Shown here in pieces: positions 1 to 12,082 of a stretch of 64,000 nucleotides of DNA (its first letter is position 1; the number at the start of each line of letters is the position of its first letter). Origin of the DNA: Citrus sinensis (Eukaryota > Streptophyta > Magnoliopsida > Sapindales > Rutaceae); NCBI RefSeq assembly GCF_022201045.2, contig NC_068556.1, positions 22,425,501 to 22,489,500 of the forward strand. Direction: 5' to 3'. Under the pieces are notes generated by a model. The model had not been told where the DNA came from, made no database searches, and saw nothing but the letters and a program-made list of their open reading frames with translations. The translations under genes were made by a program, and so were the position numbers.

Positions 1-3000
1 CATGCGGGTAACAAATGCTTCTTAGAAACAAAGGCAGGGGCAGGAAGATATGACCAGCCTCGGCCTGCAACAGCAGCGGTACCAGCACTACGCTGTCGTA
101 TAAAACCAAAAGCAATCCTCACTCCTGTTTCAGACGCAACATCGCCAACTACAGAAAAGGTAATGTCGGACTTTAGCCAAATTAGTCCATGGCCTGCACC
201 TTTAATTGGCTGATGGGCCCAAGCCCAAATACAAACAGGAACGAAGCATTTTTTTTTTTGGGGTGATTAATTAAATTTCTAGTACTTAATAATTCTTTTC
301 TCTTGTTTATGCAGCGGGTGTTTACTTTCGGGAAAGGAAGGAGTGAAGGCAACAAGGGCATGAAGTCCTTGGTCAGCATTTATTCTTCTATACTTTAGTG
401 TCTGCAAGCATATATCTTCACGTTAAACTTGTTATTTTGCAAACTTAAAACAAAATCCTACATTATGATGGACGCATGAATGTGTCTGTGCAATGTAGCT
501 GGGGGGCAAGGGAGCAAACCTGGCGGAAATGTCAACCATTGGACTATCTGTGCCGCCGGGACTCACCATATCTACAGAAGCATGCCAGGAGTATCAGCAG
601 AATGGAAAGAAGCTATCAGAAGGCTTGTGGGAAGAGGTATTGGAAGGCCTGGAGACTGTGGAGAAAGAAATGGGAGCTCTTCTCGGCGACCCTTCCAAGC
701 CTCTTCTCCTCTCTGTTCGCTCTGGTGCTGCGGTACTTATATGTCGGGTCAACTTCTTTCGTGTTTGCTTTTATTGGTTAGCTCTGTCTTGTATATTGAA
801 TCGATATTTTCTTTTCGTATGTGTAGATATCAATGCCTGGCATGATGGACACGGTCCTTAATCTTGGACTAAACGACGAAGTGGCTGCTGGTTTGGCTGA
901 AAAATGTGGAGGACGTTTTGCTTATGATTCCTACAGGCGTTTTCTAGACATGTTTGGAGATGTTGTAAGTGGTTTTAAAATTTGAGTTATCTTAACTAGC
1001 ACTTCAGCACTTCTTCACGATTAATGACTTGCTTCCCAAGTAATTTGCTCCACATAGTTATTAATCCTGGCGTCGATTAATTTACTAAATTTCTGTCTAA
1101 TTGGAGGTAATGGGCATTCCACACTCATTATTTGAGGAGAAATTGGAGCACATGAAGGAAGCAAAAGGAGTTAAACTTGATACTGACCTATCAGCATCTG
1201 ATCTTAAAGAACTGGTGAAACAGTACAAAAATGTCTACATTGAAACTAAGGGTGAAGAGTTTCCTTCAGGTACAAAGTTCATCATAACAGCTACTGCATA
1301 TTTTTTTATGTCTAGCTGTGCAAAAATTCTGAAATTCTATGGTTTTAACTGTATCAATCCGCAGATCCAAAGAAGCAGTTGCAGTTATCTGTTAAAGCAG
1401 TGTTTGATTCTTGGGACAGCCCCAGGGCCATCAAGTATCGAAGCATCAATCAGATAACTGGCTTGAAGGGAACTGCAGTGAACATTCAATGCATGGTGTT
1501 TGGGAACATGGGAAATACTTCAGGGACAGGTGTTCTGTTCACTAGAAATCCAAGCACTGGTGAAAACAAGCTCTATGGAGAATTTCTAATTAACGCTCAG
1601 GTGATCTATACATATACTAGAACTATCTCTAGTTCACTGTCGTTGTTTGCAATTGTGTTACAATTGTAGCTGATGAATGGCTTTGGTCAGGGAGAGGATG
1701 TAGTTGCTGGAATTAGAACACCAGAAGATTTGAACACCATGAAAAGTTATATGCCTGAAGCTTACAAGGAACTTGTCGAAAACTGTGAAATTCTGGAGCG
1801 ACATTACAAAGATATGATGGTAATTCTTTTGATTCCCACAGCAAGATCTCGTTTTAAATTTTGAAGTTGATGTTTTCTACTTTTTATCCAATTTTACTAG
1901 CAATCTAGCATCTATGACCTATAATAATTAAAAGATAGCGATACTTTTCTGGCAATACAGGATATTGAGTTCACTGTTCAAGAAAATAGGCTGTGGATGT
2001 TGCAATGTCGATCAGGAAAGCGTACAGGTAAAGCTGCAGTGAAGATAGCAGTAGACATGGTTAATGAAGGGCTTGTTGATACTCGTGCTGCAGTCAAGAT
2101 GGTGGAACCCCAGCATCTCGACCAACTTCTTCATCCACAGGTATATCTCCTAACTGTACAACAATCTGGTCTAATAACTATACAAGTAAATGCAAAATAT
2201 ACTTGGACATTGGTCAATTGTGGATAAAGGAATTTTGTATTCTTTATCTGCAGTCTGCATAAACTGGCATAAACTGGAGCTTAGATGTTCTATTTCCATT
2301 GTTTTAAGATAACAACAAAATTCTCTGTATATATACAGTTTAAAGCTCTCTCTATAATTAAGATTTTGTTTGACTAGTTTGAGGATCCATCTGCTTACAA
2401 AGACAAAGTTGTAGCCACGGGCTTGCCCGCATCTCCAGGAGCAGCAGTAGGACAGGTTGTGTTCAGTGCTGAAGATGCTGAAGCATGGCATGCACAAGGA
2501 AAGAGTGTCATCTTGGTATCCACATATTCATCAACTCTTTAAACTTTTCTTCTTTTTCCATGATCTAAACCCTGGAGATTTGATTTATCTGTATTCATTA
2601 TAAATTATTAGCTTTTATAATGTTACTTTGCATATTAGTAAGTTATGTACTCTGTCGGACTGATAAAATCACATCTTCTTTCACAAAGGCCATTTGTTTT
2701 AAATAAATTAAACGCCGTATATATAAAGTTTTCATATTTCTGTTCTCACCTTTTGTCCCTTATATAATTTTGATGGATGAATGGCGTTGCTTAAGAAAAT
2801 GTAAATTGTTTGCAAACCATCTGAATGACTAGCGCCATAGCTACATAATTCCCTTTTCCCATATACTGCTGGGGAACTGAACTCTTTCACAATTGTTATT
2901 GGTTGAAGGTAAGGACAGAGACCAGTCCAGAGGATATTGGTGGTATGCATGCAGCTGCTGGTATCTTGACGGCTAGGGGTGGCATGACATCTCACGCAGC

Positions 3001-5623
3001 TGTCGTAGCACGTGGATGGGGAAAGTGTTGTGTCTCCGGCTGCTCTGATATTCGAGTAAATGACAATGAGAAGGTGAAGTGTCAATTCTTTCTTTCCCCA
3101 TATCATACGAGTTTCAGTGAAAATATTGTCATTGAATGGGTTAATCTCATAAAATATGCAGAGTATTGTTGTTGGGGATATGGTTATAAGTGAAGGAGAC
3201 TGGCTTTCACTCAATGGGTCGACAGGAGAAATGATATTGGGAAAACAACCACTTGCTCCTCCTGCAATGAGTGGTGATCTAGAAATCTTTATGTCTTGGG
3301 CTGATGAAATCAGGCGTCTGAAGGTGTTACATCTCTTTTCATTCAAGGCCTCATGTTGACAATAACTGTTGCAGGTTTCTTGACTGATTAAGTAATCTGA
3401 TGCTGGAATAGGTTATGGCAAATGCTGACACACCAGATGATGCACTAACGGCTAGAAATAATGGGGCTCAAGGAATTGGACTTTGCAGAACAGAGCACAT
3501 GGTAACCATTTTTTCAATAATTATTGGGGTTTCATTAAATGTTGAAATGTTGCACCTGATAGATTAGTTAAGTTGTTTGTTTTCTTCATTTTTGGGGTCT
3601 TTCAGTTCTTCGCTTCAGATGAGAGGATAAAGGCTGTGAGAAAGATGATTATGGCAGTTACTCCCGAACAAAGGAAGGCAGCATTGGACCTCTTGCTTCC
3701 TTATCAAAGATCTGATTTTGAGGGAATTTTCCGTGCAATGGATGGTATTTTTCTTCTGTTTCATTTATTAATTAAATATTTGTCCGATTTTAAGACTACA
3801 AATTTTGGTGACATTGGTGCACTGCTTGGTACTAAAGTATTCTTGATACTGAATGCATATAAAATTTTATCATTTCCCTCCAAGTTCACTTGCTTCAGTT
3901 AACTAACATGTCCATTATAATATTCAGGCCTTCCAGTAACAATCAGACTGTTAGACCCTCCACTTCACGAGTTTCTGCCAGAAGGGGACCTAGAGCAGAT
4001 AGTAAATGAATTAACTTTAGAGACGGGCATGAGTGAAGATGAAGTTTTCTCAAGAATTGAGAAATTATCAGAAGTCAATCCCATGCTGGGTTTCCGAGGC
4101 TGCAGGTCTTCTTTCCATCTTACGATCTTTTCACTCTCGTATTTGCTCAAATATTTGTTCTTAGTAGCTTCAGCAATAGACGTACTTTTTGGGTGGTTTT
4201 GTCAATTTCCATTGGTACAAAAAGCAACAAAATAGATTCTGAGCTTAAAATCAAACAAAAATGTTACAATCAATACTTGTTTAACAGTGCGCTTGAATTT
4301 TTCCACTTGAAACTTTATCTGATGTGTCAACAGGCTTGGAATATCATACCCAGAATTAACAGAGATGCAAGTGCGTGCAATCTTTCAGGCTGCAGTTTCT
4401 ATGAGCAACCATAGATTTAAAGTTTTTCCAGAGATAATGGTTCCCCTTGTTGGAACACCTCAGGTGTGAATTTCCTTCTTGCTTTTGTGCCTAATTCATT
4501 CTCAAGCTATGTTAATCTGATATGCTTTATACGCAGTAGAAAATTACAACAATCCATTGAAGCTGCCAAGGACACTTCTGCTCTTCTGTCGACTCTTATT
4601 TTTGTTTGTCAAATTAGCTCTACCGTGAAACCAAGTTTAGTGTTGCCAAAAATTTATCCTTTTTTTTTTTAATGAGAAATGGTGGAATTCTTGCTACTTT
4701 CTAAATTTATAAGACTTAAGCACTGAAAGATACATGATACAGAAGTTTGACATTTTGTACTGGCAGGAACTAGGACATCAAATTAGTTTAATACGGAATG
4801 TTGCAACGAAAGTGTTCACCGAGATGGGTTCCTCCTTAGACTACAAGGTCGGGACCATGATTGAGATCCCAAGAGCTGCCCTGGTGGCAGATGAGGTATG
4901 CTCAGATGAATTAACTTTTTTTCATATGTTCTTTGCCAATTGAGTTCTTATATTGTTTTTCTAAACATTATAGATTGCAAAGGAAGCAGAGTTCTTCTCC
5001 TTTGGAACCAATGACCTAACACAAATGACATTCGGGTACAGTAGAGATGACGTTGGCAAGTTCCTCCCTGTATACCTATCCAAAGGCATTCTGCAAAGTG
5101 ACCCATTCGAGGTTAGGCATACCCCTCTCGAGTTGAAGGTAAAGTGAAGGAAGAAATGTTCGATTCCCAGGATAGTCACTTAAAGCAATTGCTTGCAGGT
5201 TCTTGATCAGAAAGGCGTAGGCCAACTCATCAAGATTGCCACAGAAAGGGGCCGTGCGGCTAGGCCTAGCTTAAAGGTATATAGTCCGTATTTGCTGCAA
5301 TTACACTGCTCAAATCATGTTACCGCTCATCTTTAGGTAACCATCGGGTTCCGGATATCTTCTTTGTGTTAATGGGTGATGATGATGATATAAACAGGTG
5401 GGGATATGTGGAGAGCATGGGGGAGAGCCTTCTTCAGTTGCATTTTTTGCAGAAGCTGGACTTGACTATGTTTCATGTTCTCCATTCAGGTTAAAAAATG
5501 CTTTTCAATATGAAAATATATAGAGTCTATGCCAAAGATCATAACATTTGATACGTCACTAATCTAAATGCTCTTAACAGGGTTCCAATTGCAAGGCTAG
5601 CAGCTGCTCAAGTCGCCGTGTGA
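1..5623 (+). CDS. PPDK: Pyruvate, phosphate dikinase (plastid/cytosolic), 5' partial
   Basis: Interconverts pyruvate, ATP and Pi with PEP, AMP and PPi; in C3 plants it acts in plastid and cytosol. Exons: <1-159, 315-371, 499-732, 827-964, 1107-1269, 1365-1600, 1691-1819, 1961-2140, 2378-2515, 2909-3073, 3162-3323, 3412-3501, 3606-3744, 3928-4105, 4334-4463, 4767-4895, 4974-5111, 5199-5276, 5398-5489, 5581-5623; all junctions are GT-AG and phases close, giving 925 residues in the window. The nucleotide-binding domain begins with [19 protein letters not shown]. The phosphohistidine domain has [19 protein letters not shown] (exon 10). The PEP/pyruvate barrel ends with [20 protein letters not shown], which carries the catalytic Cys, and the protein ends AAAQVAV. 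Exon 1 is open from base 1 and should be the end of the transit-peptide region, so the plastid start lies upstream. An in-frame ATG at 309 may start a cytosolic form (separate entry). The family assignment is certain. Confidence 0.97.
160..314 (+). promoter_or_regulatory. PPDK: PPDK intron 1 with in-frame cytosolic start ATG at 309
   Basis: This 155-base intron ends in ATGCAG, where CAG is the splice acceptor. The ATG at 309-311 is in frame with exon 2, so an unspliced transcript starting nearby would encode [11 protein letters not shown]... (about 874 residues) with no transit peptide. Dicot PPDK genes are known to use two promoters, one for the plastid form and one, within the first intron region, for the cytosolic form that begins just before the VFTFGKG motif. 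The in-frame ATG is seen directly; promoter activity here is inferred. The intron is short, so any promoter would overlap exon 1. Confidence 0.6.
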
Positions 5624-6313
5624 ACGATATTTTCAGCTGACTCGCTGCATTTGTAAATAATTTGCTTCGCAGGCGGCACATACAAATAATAACTACTATA
5701 AAGAACTGCATATAAGAATTGCTAAAAGAAAGTTAAAAAAAAAAAAAAAGATCCTCAATGTAGAATAATAGAAGTGTAAATAAGGGTCTGTTCCTCGTAA
5801 TGGGAAGAGGGCATCAAAATTTAGTATAAATTACACAAAAACTTCTAAAATTCTTAAAATGTGGTTTGTAAAGTCAATGGATTCTGTAAAATAATATGTG
5901 CTCATATTCTCCAATCTTCAAATGTCAATGTAATATAATATTTCTGTTTCAGTTTGTTTCAAATATTAGATGTTCATTTTTTGTTGCAAAATAATGGAAT
6001 TAAAGTGTAGATGATTGTGAATTTATGGTATTCTCTAGAATTGGTGATAGATAGAGATTCTGCAGATGAATTTCAAAGAAATGCAGTGCAATCTTTCAAG
6101 TTACTAGCTTGAACCCACATCCGAACCGAACCGGTTTGGCATGAATAAAAAGGACAACGGCGTCGTTTGAAGCTGGGCTGATATTTGGTCGATCTCTGTG
6201 TTGAAGAAAAACATCGCAATTCAAAAGAACCAACAAAACCCTAAACTTAAAGCCCTCTCGTTATTTTACCAAGAAGTAAAGAGAACACATTAGTGGCGAG
6301 ATAAGCAAAAGCG
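5624..6313. other. PPDK 3' UTR and upstream region of the RNA methyltransferase gene
   Basis: No gene is seen here. The first part is AT-rich with an A-run near 5733-5749 and should be the PPDK 3' UTR and its end. From about 6110 the composition changes (CCGAACCGAACCGGTTTGG), and a telo-box AAACCCTAA lies at 6236-6244, about 70 bases before the next ATG. A nearby TGGGCT (6175-6180) resembles a site II element. Telo-boxes and site II elements are common in plant genes for translation and ribosome maturation, which fits an RNA methyltransferase. Confidence 0.5.
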
Positions 6314-7933
6314 ATGATCGAGAGCTACGTGGTGGTACACAACATAGCGAAGCGGCACAACGTGGGGACGTTGGCTCGAAGCGCCACTGCCTTCGGCGTC
6401 TCGGAAATGATACTGGTCGGCCGCAGAGACTTCAACGCATTTGGGAGCCATGGCTCCACGTCTCACGTCAATTTCAGGCACTTTCACTCTCTATCCGACG
6501 CGCGGGTCTTTCTCAAGAGCAAAGATTGTGATATTTGTGGAGTCGAAATCACTGACAATGCCGTCGATGTTACTCAACACCCTTTTAAGAAAAGTACAGC
6601 TTTTCTTCTTGGCAACGAGGTTTTCTTTTTCTTTTTCCTTTTTAAGAAAAATATTTTGTATGAATTTATATTGTGTTGTTGATTTCAGATTATGGGTTTT
6701 TTTATTTTGGCTTGAAAGTTTGGAACTTGAGAAGTGAAATGTTGCAAGCTTGAAAATTTATCAATTCTAGTGAAACGGAAGTGACCCAATTAGAATTTTT
6801 GAATGCATTATGTGTTACAAGCATATTTTTTAATCTTCTTCAGGGAATGGGGCTTTCAGCTAAGGAGTGTGAGATATGTGACTTCTTTGTTTACATTCCA
6901 CAATATGGGGGTGGCACTGCATCGTTGAATGTTACAGTTGCAGCTTCTATTGTTCTGCATCATTTTGGAGGTAATTACTGGGGATAATAATTTTACTTTG
7001 AATTCCATACAGGAGATGCACTTTACTCACTTATTATAATATGTGTGTAATTGATCCATTATACTTAATTTTTTTTTAATTAGGTTTAAACCATAATTGA
7101 GTGTAAAATTTATTCCCTAATCCCTTGTACGCATATTGTGACTGTGTAAGCCTTTTTAGAGATATGTCTCTTCAGTTTTTTTTTTTTGGTTATTTTTTCC
7201 TTTTCAAGAGATATTTCGTCTGTCTTATCAAGATGATTCTGTTTGCAAGCTTCTGTCTTCTAACATGTTATTCAAATTCTTGAACTTTATTCTTCCAATC
7301 AGTTGGTTCTCAACTATTGCAAATTGCTTCTGAGTTTCTACGGCCAATGTGGTTGAGATTTAGCTCTGTGCTTAGGGATAAATGGGCAATGATATACACA
7401 ACTCTAACTAGGGAATTCTAACTGATCAATTCAATGAGCTTTATTTCTAGTGTATGTTACTCTTGTATGAGTTTTGTTTTGCCATTGCCTAAAGTACTTA
7501 TTTTGATTAAGCAATTAAATGAGCTTGTTGCTACTGCATAATATCCCTAGATATGGGTGTGTTGGGGGTTTTGTATCTTTTAATATATGCCAAAAGATCT
7601 TTGACTTAAAACTTGAAGCTCCTTATAGGAAAGAAAGGAAATAAAGTCTGTTATACATGAATTTCTTTCAGCATTGCAACTTTTGAAATTTCTCAGATAT
7701 GGTCTATTGCAGTTTGGGCAGGCTTCTCTGAGAGAACACGAGATGGCAACAAGTATGTTGTGGCAGAAAGATCTGCGAGACAGGTGAGACAAAGTTTCTG
7801 TGCTGAAAAACCAGAGTCTATCATTGAAATGAGAAGATCTAGAAGGGAAAATGCTTCTAATGGATTTTTTGATGGGAGTGGAACTGATGTTTCATCTTCT
7901 AGCCTTCTGGATGCTCTGTTTACTGATGAATGA
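6314..7933 (+). CDS. SpoU/TrmH-family RNA 2'-O-methyltransferase
   Basis: Exons 6314-6619, 6844-6970 and 7713-7933 give 217 residues. The SPOUT trefoil-knot family motifs are in order: motif 1 NIAKRHNVGTLARSATAFGV (residues about 10-29), motif 2 FLLGNEGMGLS split by intron 1, and motif 3 VYIPQYGGGTASLNVTVAAS. Such enzymes methylate the 2'-OH of ribose in tRNA or rRNA using S-adenosylmethionine. The asparagine and arginine of motif 1 and the knot glycines are present, so it is probably active; the substrate cannot be told from sequence. The C-terminal 60 or so residues after the knot are basic then acidic and low in complexity (RRSRRENASNGF, SSSSLLDALFTDE). The stop codon lies inside a 40-base tandem duplication, so the extreme C-terminus is recent or variable. 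A telo-box promoter precedes it. Confidence 0.9.
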
Positions 7934-7986
7934 CTGGGACAGTTACCTGGATGCTTTGTTCGCTGATGAATGACTGAGACAGTTAC
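7907..7986 (+). repeat. 40-base tandem duplication spanning the methyltransferase stop codon
   Basis: Two units, 7907-7946 and 7947-7986, differ by only a few bases. Each holds the codons for LDALF(T/A)DE followed by TGA, so the last eight codons and the stop are repeated in the 3' UTR. Confidence 0.9.
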
Positions 7987-9193
7987 CAACTTTTGGCACC
8001 ACTAACATTGAAGGCTTCATTGGTCAAGGTTCTGAACTTATCAAGTCTGCAAAGAGATGAGGTCATTGGAATCAACAACCCTAACAAGTACAATGTAGAG
8101 GAAGCTGCAAGTTAGCCAATTGAGAATTCCTTGCAACTACCACCATTAGTGTCTGAGGGTATTCAAATGAATTTGCCCTAATCTTGCTTGTATTAGCATT
8201 TGGAAGGATCAAATTATCATAGGTTTTCGTATCTTGTAATGTTGAGTGTTGTTCAAGCTTGTCTCCCGGTACTCACATTCCATGTAGATTTCATTATTCA
8301 AATGAATTTACCCTAATCTTGCTTGTATTAGCATTTGGAAGGATCAAATTATCATAGGTTTTCGTATCTTGTAATGTTGAGTGTTGTTCAAGCTTGTCTC
8401 CCGGCACTCACATTCCATGTAGATTTCATCTTGCAGAAAAACTTTTAAGAATGATTGTCCAAGAACCCAAAAACTAATTAACTGACGTGAGTTTCTTCGC
8501 TTAGTACTGATGTCTTGTTCCAACTTGCACTAGGACTCCAGACACTTACTTTCAACCATGTAACACACGAAAGCAAGAAATCATTATACTCAATTACTGT
8601 CATTTTGACTATTGTGTACCTGTAGTTGGGCTTTCATTTTTGCATTATGGATTATATTCTACTTAAGGAACCAATCATTTGTTTATTAAGTGCTTCATGT
8701 ATCCATCCAATCACACGAGAACCAAAGTCTGGACCATTTCCACATTTCCAATTGATAGTCAACAAAGTACTGATGAAATTCTTGAGGCTAGCATTTAGAC
8801 CTACTGTGGAAAAGTGAACTCCAGCTGTATTTCTTTGTAAATGCATTTCACTGATAATCGTTTAATCATAGTGTTGGAGACAGAAGCCTAGCTTCTTATT
8901 TTCCTGTTTGTGGATTTAAATAAATATTAGCAATAATCTTTGCATTTGTAGCAGTTGGTGTTATTTTTCGCGTGTAGGAAAAGGAGCTCAACAATATTGC
9001 CACTTTGTCAACCTCCAATGGAGCAGTTGGGATCAATTTTTGTCTCTATAACTACTTTTCTCTCTCTATTGACAATTTGACATTACCAATTCTCACCAAT
9101 ATTTTTGTCCTGCCCTTAAAAGCAGGAAATTCTGGACTAAGCTAATCGGAACTCAAAACTGGTGAGTCCTAAAACTTCTCATTGCCCGGAAGA
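7987..9193. other. 3' flank of methyltransferase gene and upstream region of the EEP gene
   Basis: No gene is seen. The stretch contains the 135-base tandem duplication listed separately, then AT-rich sequence. From about 8940 it should contain the promoter and 5' UTR of the next gene; a GGTGAGTCC donor-like site at about 9160 could belong to a spliced leader, which cannot be proven from sequence alone. Confidence 0.4.
8161..8429. repeat. 135-base tandem duplication
   Basis: Copy 1 is 8161-8295 and copy 2 is 8296-8429. They start ATTCAAATGAATTT and differ at only about two or three positions (TTTGCCC/TTTACCC, GGTACTC/GGCACTC). The near identity points to a recent duplication in the non-coding 3' flank of the methyltransferase gene. 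Confidence 0.93.
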
Positions 9194-10934
9194 ATGAAAA
9201 TGAGAATGGTTCAAGCTATATATTGTAACAGCCAGACATCTCGTGTTTTAAGGGCCCTCAAAAGGAAATTGTGGCGCTTTTGCTCGAGAATACAATGTCT
9301 GATACGGAGGCGTCCAAGGAACAAAGTTATCATCAGGAGATTTGGGAAGTTGAACTCAAAAGGTCTGCCAAACGGAGACCCCAGCGTCAAGAAATCCCCT
9401 GTTCATTTGCATGGCAAATTGGGTTGTTCTAACTCGAAAATACCAATACGAATTGCCACATTCAACGTTGCCATGTTCTCACTTGCTCCTGCCATTTCAA
9501 GCACTGAGGAGTTAGCTCTGTATAGGAATGAAAAGGAGGGTTGTCTCGCATTAAAGAGTCCAGTGGAGATGAAGAATCAGGCCAAAGCTGCAAGTTATTG
9601 TCCCAAGAGCATATTGAAGCAATCTCCTTTGCATACTTCATTAACTAGTCCGGAGCATCTCTCCAAGCAAAAGACGGTCTCGAGATCAAAGTTGAAGGTT
9701 TCAATTAATCTTCCTGATAATGAGATCTCATTAGCAAACAGTAATGTTTTGATGAGGTCCCCTGTGTGCCTTCCTACTAGTATGATGACTTGGATGGAAG
9801 AAAGCGCAAAATGCAGTAGAAGCATCGCAGAAGTGCTTAGAGAGGTGGATGCTGATATTTTGTCCTTGCAAGATGTCAAGGCAGAGGAAGAGAATGATAT
9901 GAAGCCTTTATCTGATTTGGCTGCTGCTTTGGGAATGAAGTATGTGTTTGCTGAGAGCTGGGCTCCAGAGTATGGAAATGCCATCTTGTCAAAATGGCCT
10001 ATTAAGAGATGGAAAGTTCAAAAAATTGCCGACGATAAGGATTTCAGGTACTAGTGGATATCTTTATTTGTAACTCCTCATCAAATTGCATTTGCTTAGC
10101 ATATCCCACAACCCTGTTGTGTGTGATGCAGGAATGTGCTAAAGGCCACGGTTGATGTGCCATGGGCAGGAGAAGTAAATGTGGACTGCACCCAACTTGA
10201 CCATCTAAATGAGAAGTGGAGGATGAAGCAAATTTGTGCAATAATCCAATCAAATGACTCTCCCCACATCTTGGCCGGAGGTTTAAATTCTTTAGATGGA
10301 TCAGATTACTCAGCCGAAAGATGGATGGACATTGTGAAGGTAAAATTTCAACCTTTTCAATTTTCTCCTCTGAAGAGTCATAACAAAATTTACCAACCGC
10401 ATACAAAAGTAAGTCCATGTATCTTCTTCTTAATGATGTTCAGTATTATGAGGACATAGGAAAGCCTACCCCAAGGGTTGAAGTGATGAAGCTTCTGAAG
10501 GGAATAGAGTACGTCGATTCAAAGGAATTTGCAGGGGAATGTGAGCCAGTAGTCATTATTGCCAAAGGCCAAAGTAAATGATCTTTTCCCCCTAATTAAA
10601 TTTCTTCCTAAATCAGTGTAGTAAATTTACTTGTTGTCGGATGTTAAGATTGAATACGGACTTTGTTCGACCAGATGTGCAGGGAACATGCAAGTACGGC
10701 ACGCGTGTGGACTACATTTTGGCATCACCGGATTCACCGTACAAGTTTGTTCCGGGCTCATACTCTGTCATCTCATCCAAAGGCACATCCGATCACCACA
10801 TAGTCAAAGTTGATATTACAAAAGTGAGTGAGAACGCGTTTAGGCTGCTTCAAAGACCAAAACAAAAGGTTATAAGACTGACCAACCCTTGTTCCACGGT
10901 AGGTGTATGGAAATTAAACAAAAAAATTGCTTAG
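9194..10934 (+). CDS. Endonuclease/exonuclease/phosphatase (DNase I-like) superfamily protein
   Basis: Exons 9194-10047, 10132-10339, 10444-10573 and 10675-10934 give 483 residues. The N-terminus is basic (KRKLWRFCSRIQCLIRRRPR) and may be a nuclear or organelle signal. The EEP fold begins with IPIRIATFNVAMFSLAP (about residue 85), then comes a long Ser/Lys-rich insert, then DADILSLQDVKAEEE, YGNAILSKWPI, HILAGGLNSLD, GTRVDYILAS and the terminal KGTSDHHIVKVDI. The Asn of TFN and the final SDH are intact; the usual LQE is LQD and the usual GDFN is GGLN. Plant orthologues of this type are annotated only as DNase I-like, so the substrate is unknown. ATG 9194 is the first in the open frame; ATGs at 9200 and 9206 are also possible. 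Confidence 0.87.
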
Positions 10935-11040
10935 GCAAAGTTTTCATATGAATTCATGGAGCATTTGTACAATTACATTGCCGGTAAATCCCCTATTTAT
11001 TTATGACATGAATATGTCTAACTTTACGGGAGACTCCACT

Positions 11041-11184
11041 GCTACTAACTTTATATAAAAGTTTATATCTTTGACCTGAGTAATGTTTATATATATCTTT
11101 TGATATTAACAACAGCTACTAACTTTATATAAAAATTTAGATCTTTGACATGGGTAATGTTTACATCTTTTAATATTAACAACA
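11041..11184. repeat. 74/70-base tandem duplication
   Basis: Units 11041-11114 and 11115-11184 both start GCTACTAACTTTATATAAAA and end ATATTAACAACA, with small differences and a 4-base length change. It lies just after the EEP gene, in non-coding sequence. Confidence 0.9.
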
Positions 11185-11902
11185 GGGACACTTAACCACA
11201 GACCACCAAACCAGCTACATAGCAGTTTGCTAACATACGTCCTAATATTAGTAGACCACCTATTGAATGACATACAAATGTTATTCAATTATGTGATCGA
11301 TCAGTCAAATGTGTCATTTTCATTTTCTTCAACCTCCGATCGCAATGCAACTAAAAGCCCACAATATCTTAAAAAAAAAAGAGTATTTTGTTCGTTGTTA
11401 AAGATTATAAGATGAATGCTTGATGACAGACTTTAATAAAGATCCGTAATCAAATTTATAGTGGAAGTAGGTAAGAGTATAATTGAGTAAAGTGATCTCA
11501 ATTAGGAGAACAATGACACGCAACTAGACTCCACTATTGAGCAAAATAATGTGCAATAAGAAAAAACCATCAAGGAAGATTACGTTAAAGAGTAGTTTTT
11601 CCATTTGTAATTTGTGAAAAATCTTTTAACTTCCCAGACCAGGCAAAAATAAGATTTTGATTCGACAGAGTCATAATGGAAAATCTATAAACTAAGGTAA
11701 AATAAAATAGATAAAATTTCATTTAAATCTCTAACTCTTCACATCGTTCCTCTTTCACCCCTGCTGCTAAATGTCATATTTTTAGTTTCTCAACAAATTG
11801 GTCCGATAAATAAGGCATTGATTGTTGTGTATTAAGTATTTATCCTTTCGGTCTCAGCTTTCATCTTTCTTTTAAACCAATTTAGTATTTTGATATGTTC
11901 AT

Positions 11903-12069
11903 CCTCTTGATAAAATGATATCAAATCCGAATATTATAAGTACATAATTTTAGTTTCACTATCCATGAAGAAATTAGATATAAGTACATGATTTGTTTTC
12001 TCTCTTCTTTCTTTCTGAATCTTAGATATTACAATTTACATCTCACCAAACTCAAGATTACGTCTACTT
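11903..12069. repeat. Dispersed direct repeat, copy A (copy B 13227-13388)
   Basis: Both copies run CCTCTTG-TAAAATGATATCAA through GAATATTATAAGTAC, ATAAGTACATGATT and CACCAAACTC and are roughly 80 percent alike by eye. They lie about 1.3 kb apart in the same orientation. They may be flanks of an older element or an old segmental duplication. Confidence 0.7.
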
Positions 12070-12082
12070 ACACACTTTACTC

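Noticed and set aside
2732-3346. 204-codon frame on the minus strand
   Set aside because: It is the antisense shadow of PPDK exons 10 and 11 and their introns.
9595-9984. 129-codon minus-strand frame
   Set aside because: It is antisense to the first EEP exon.
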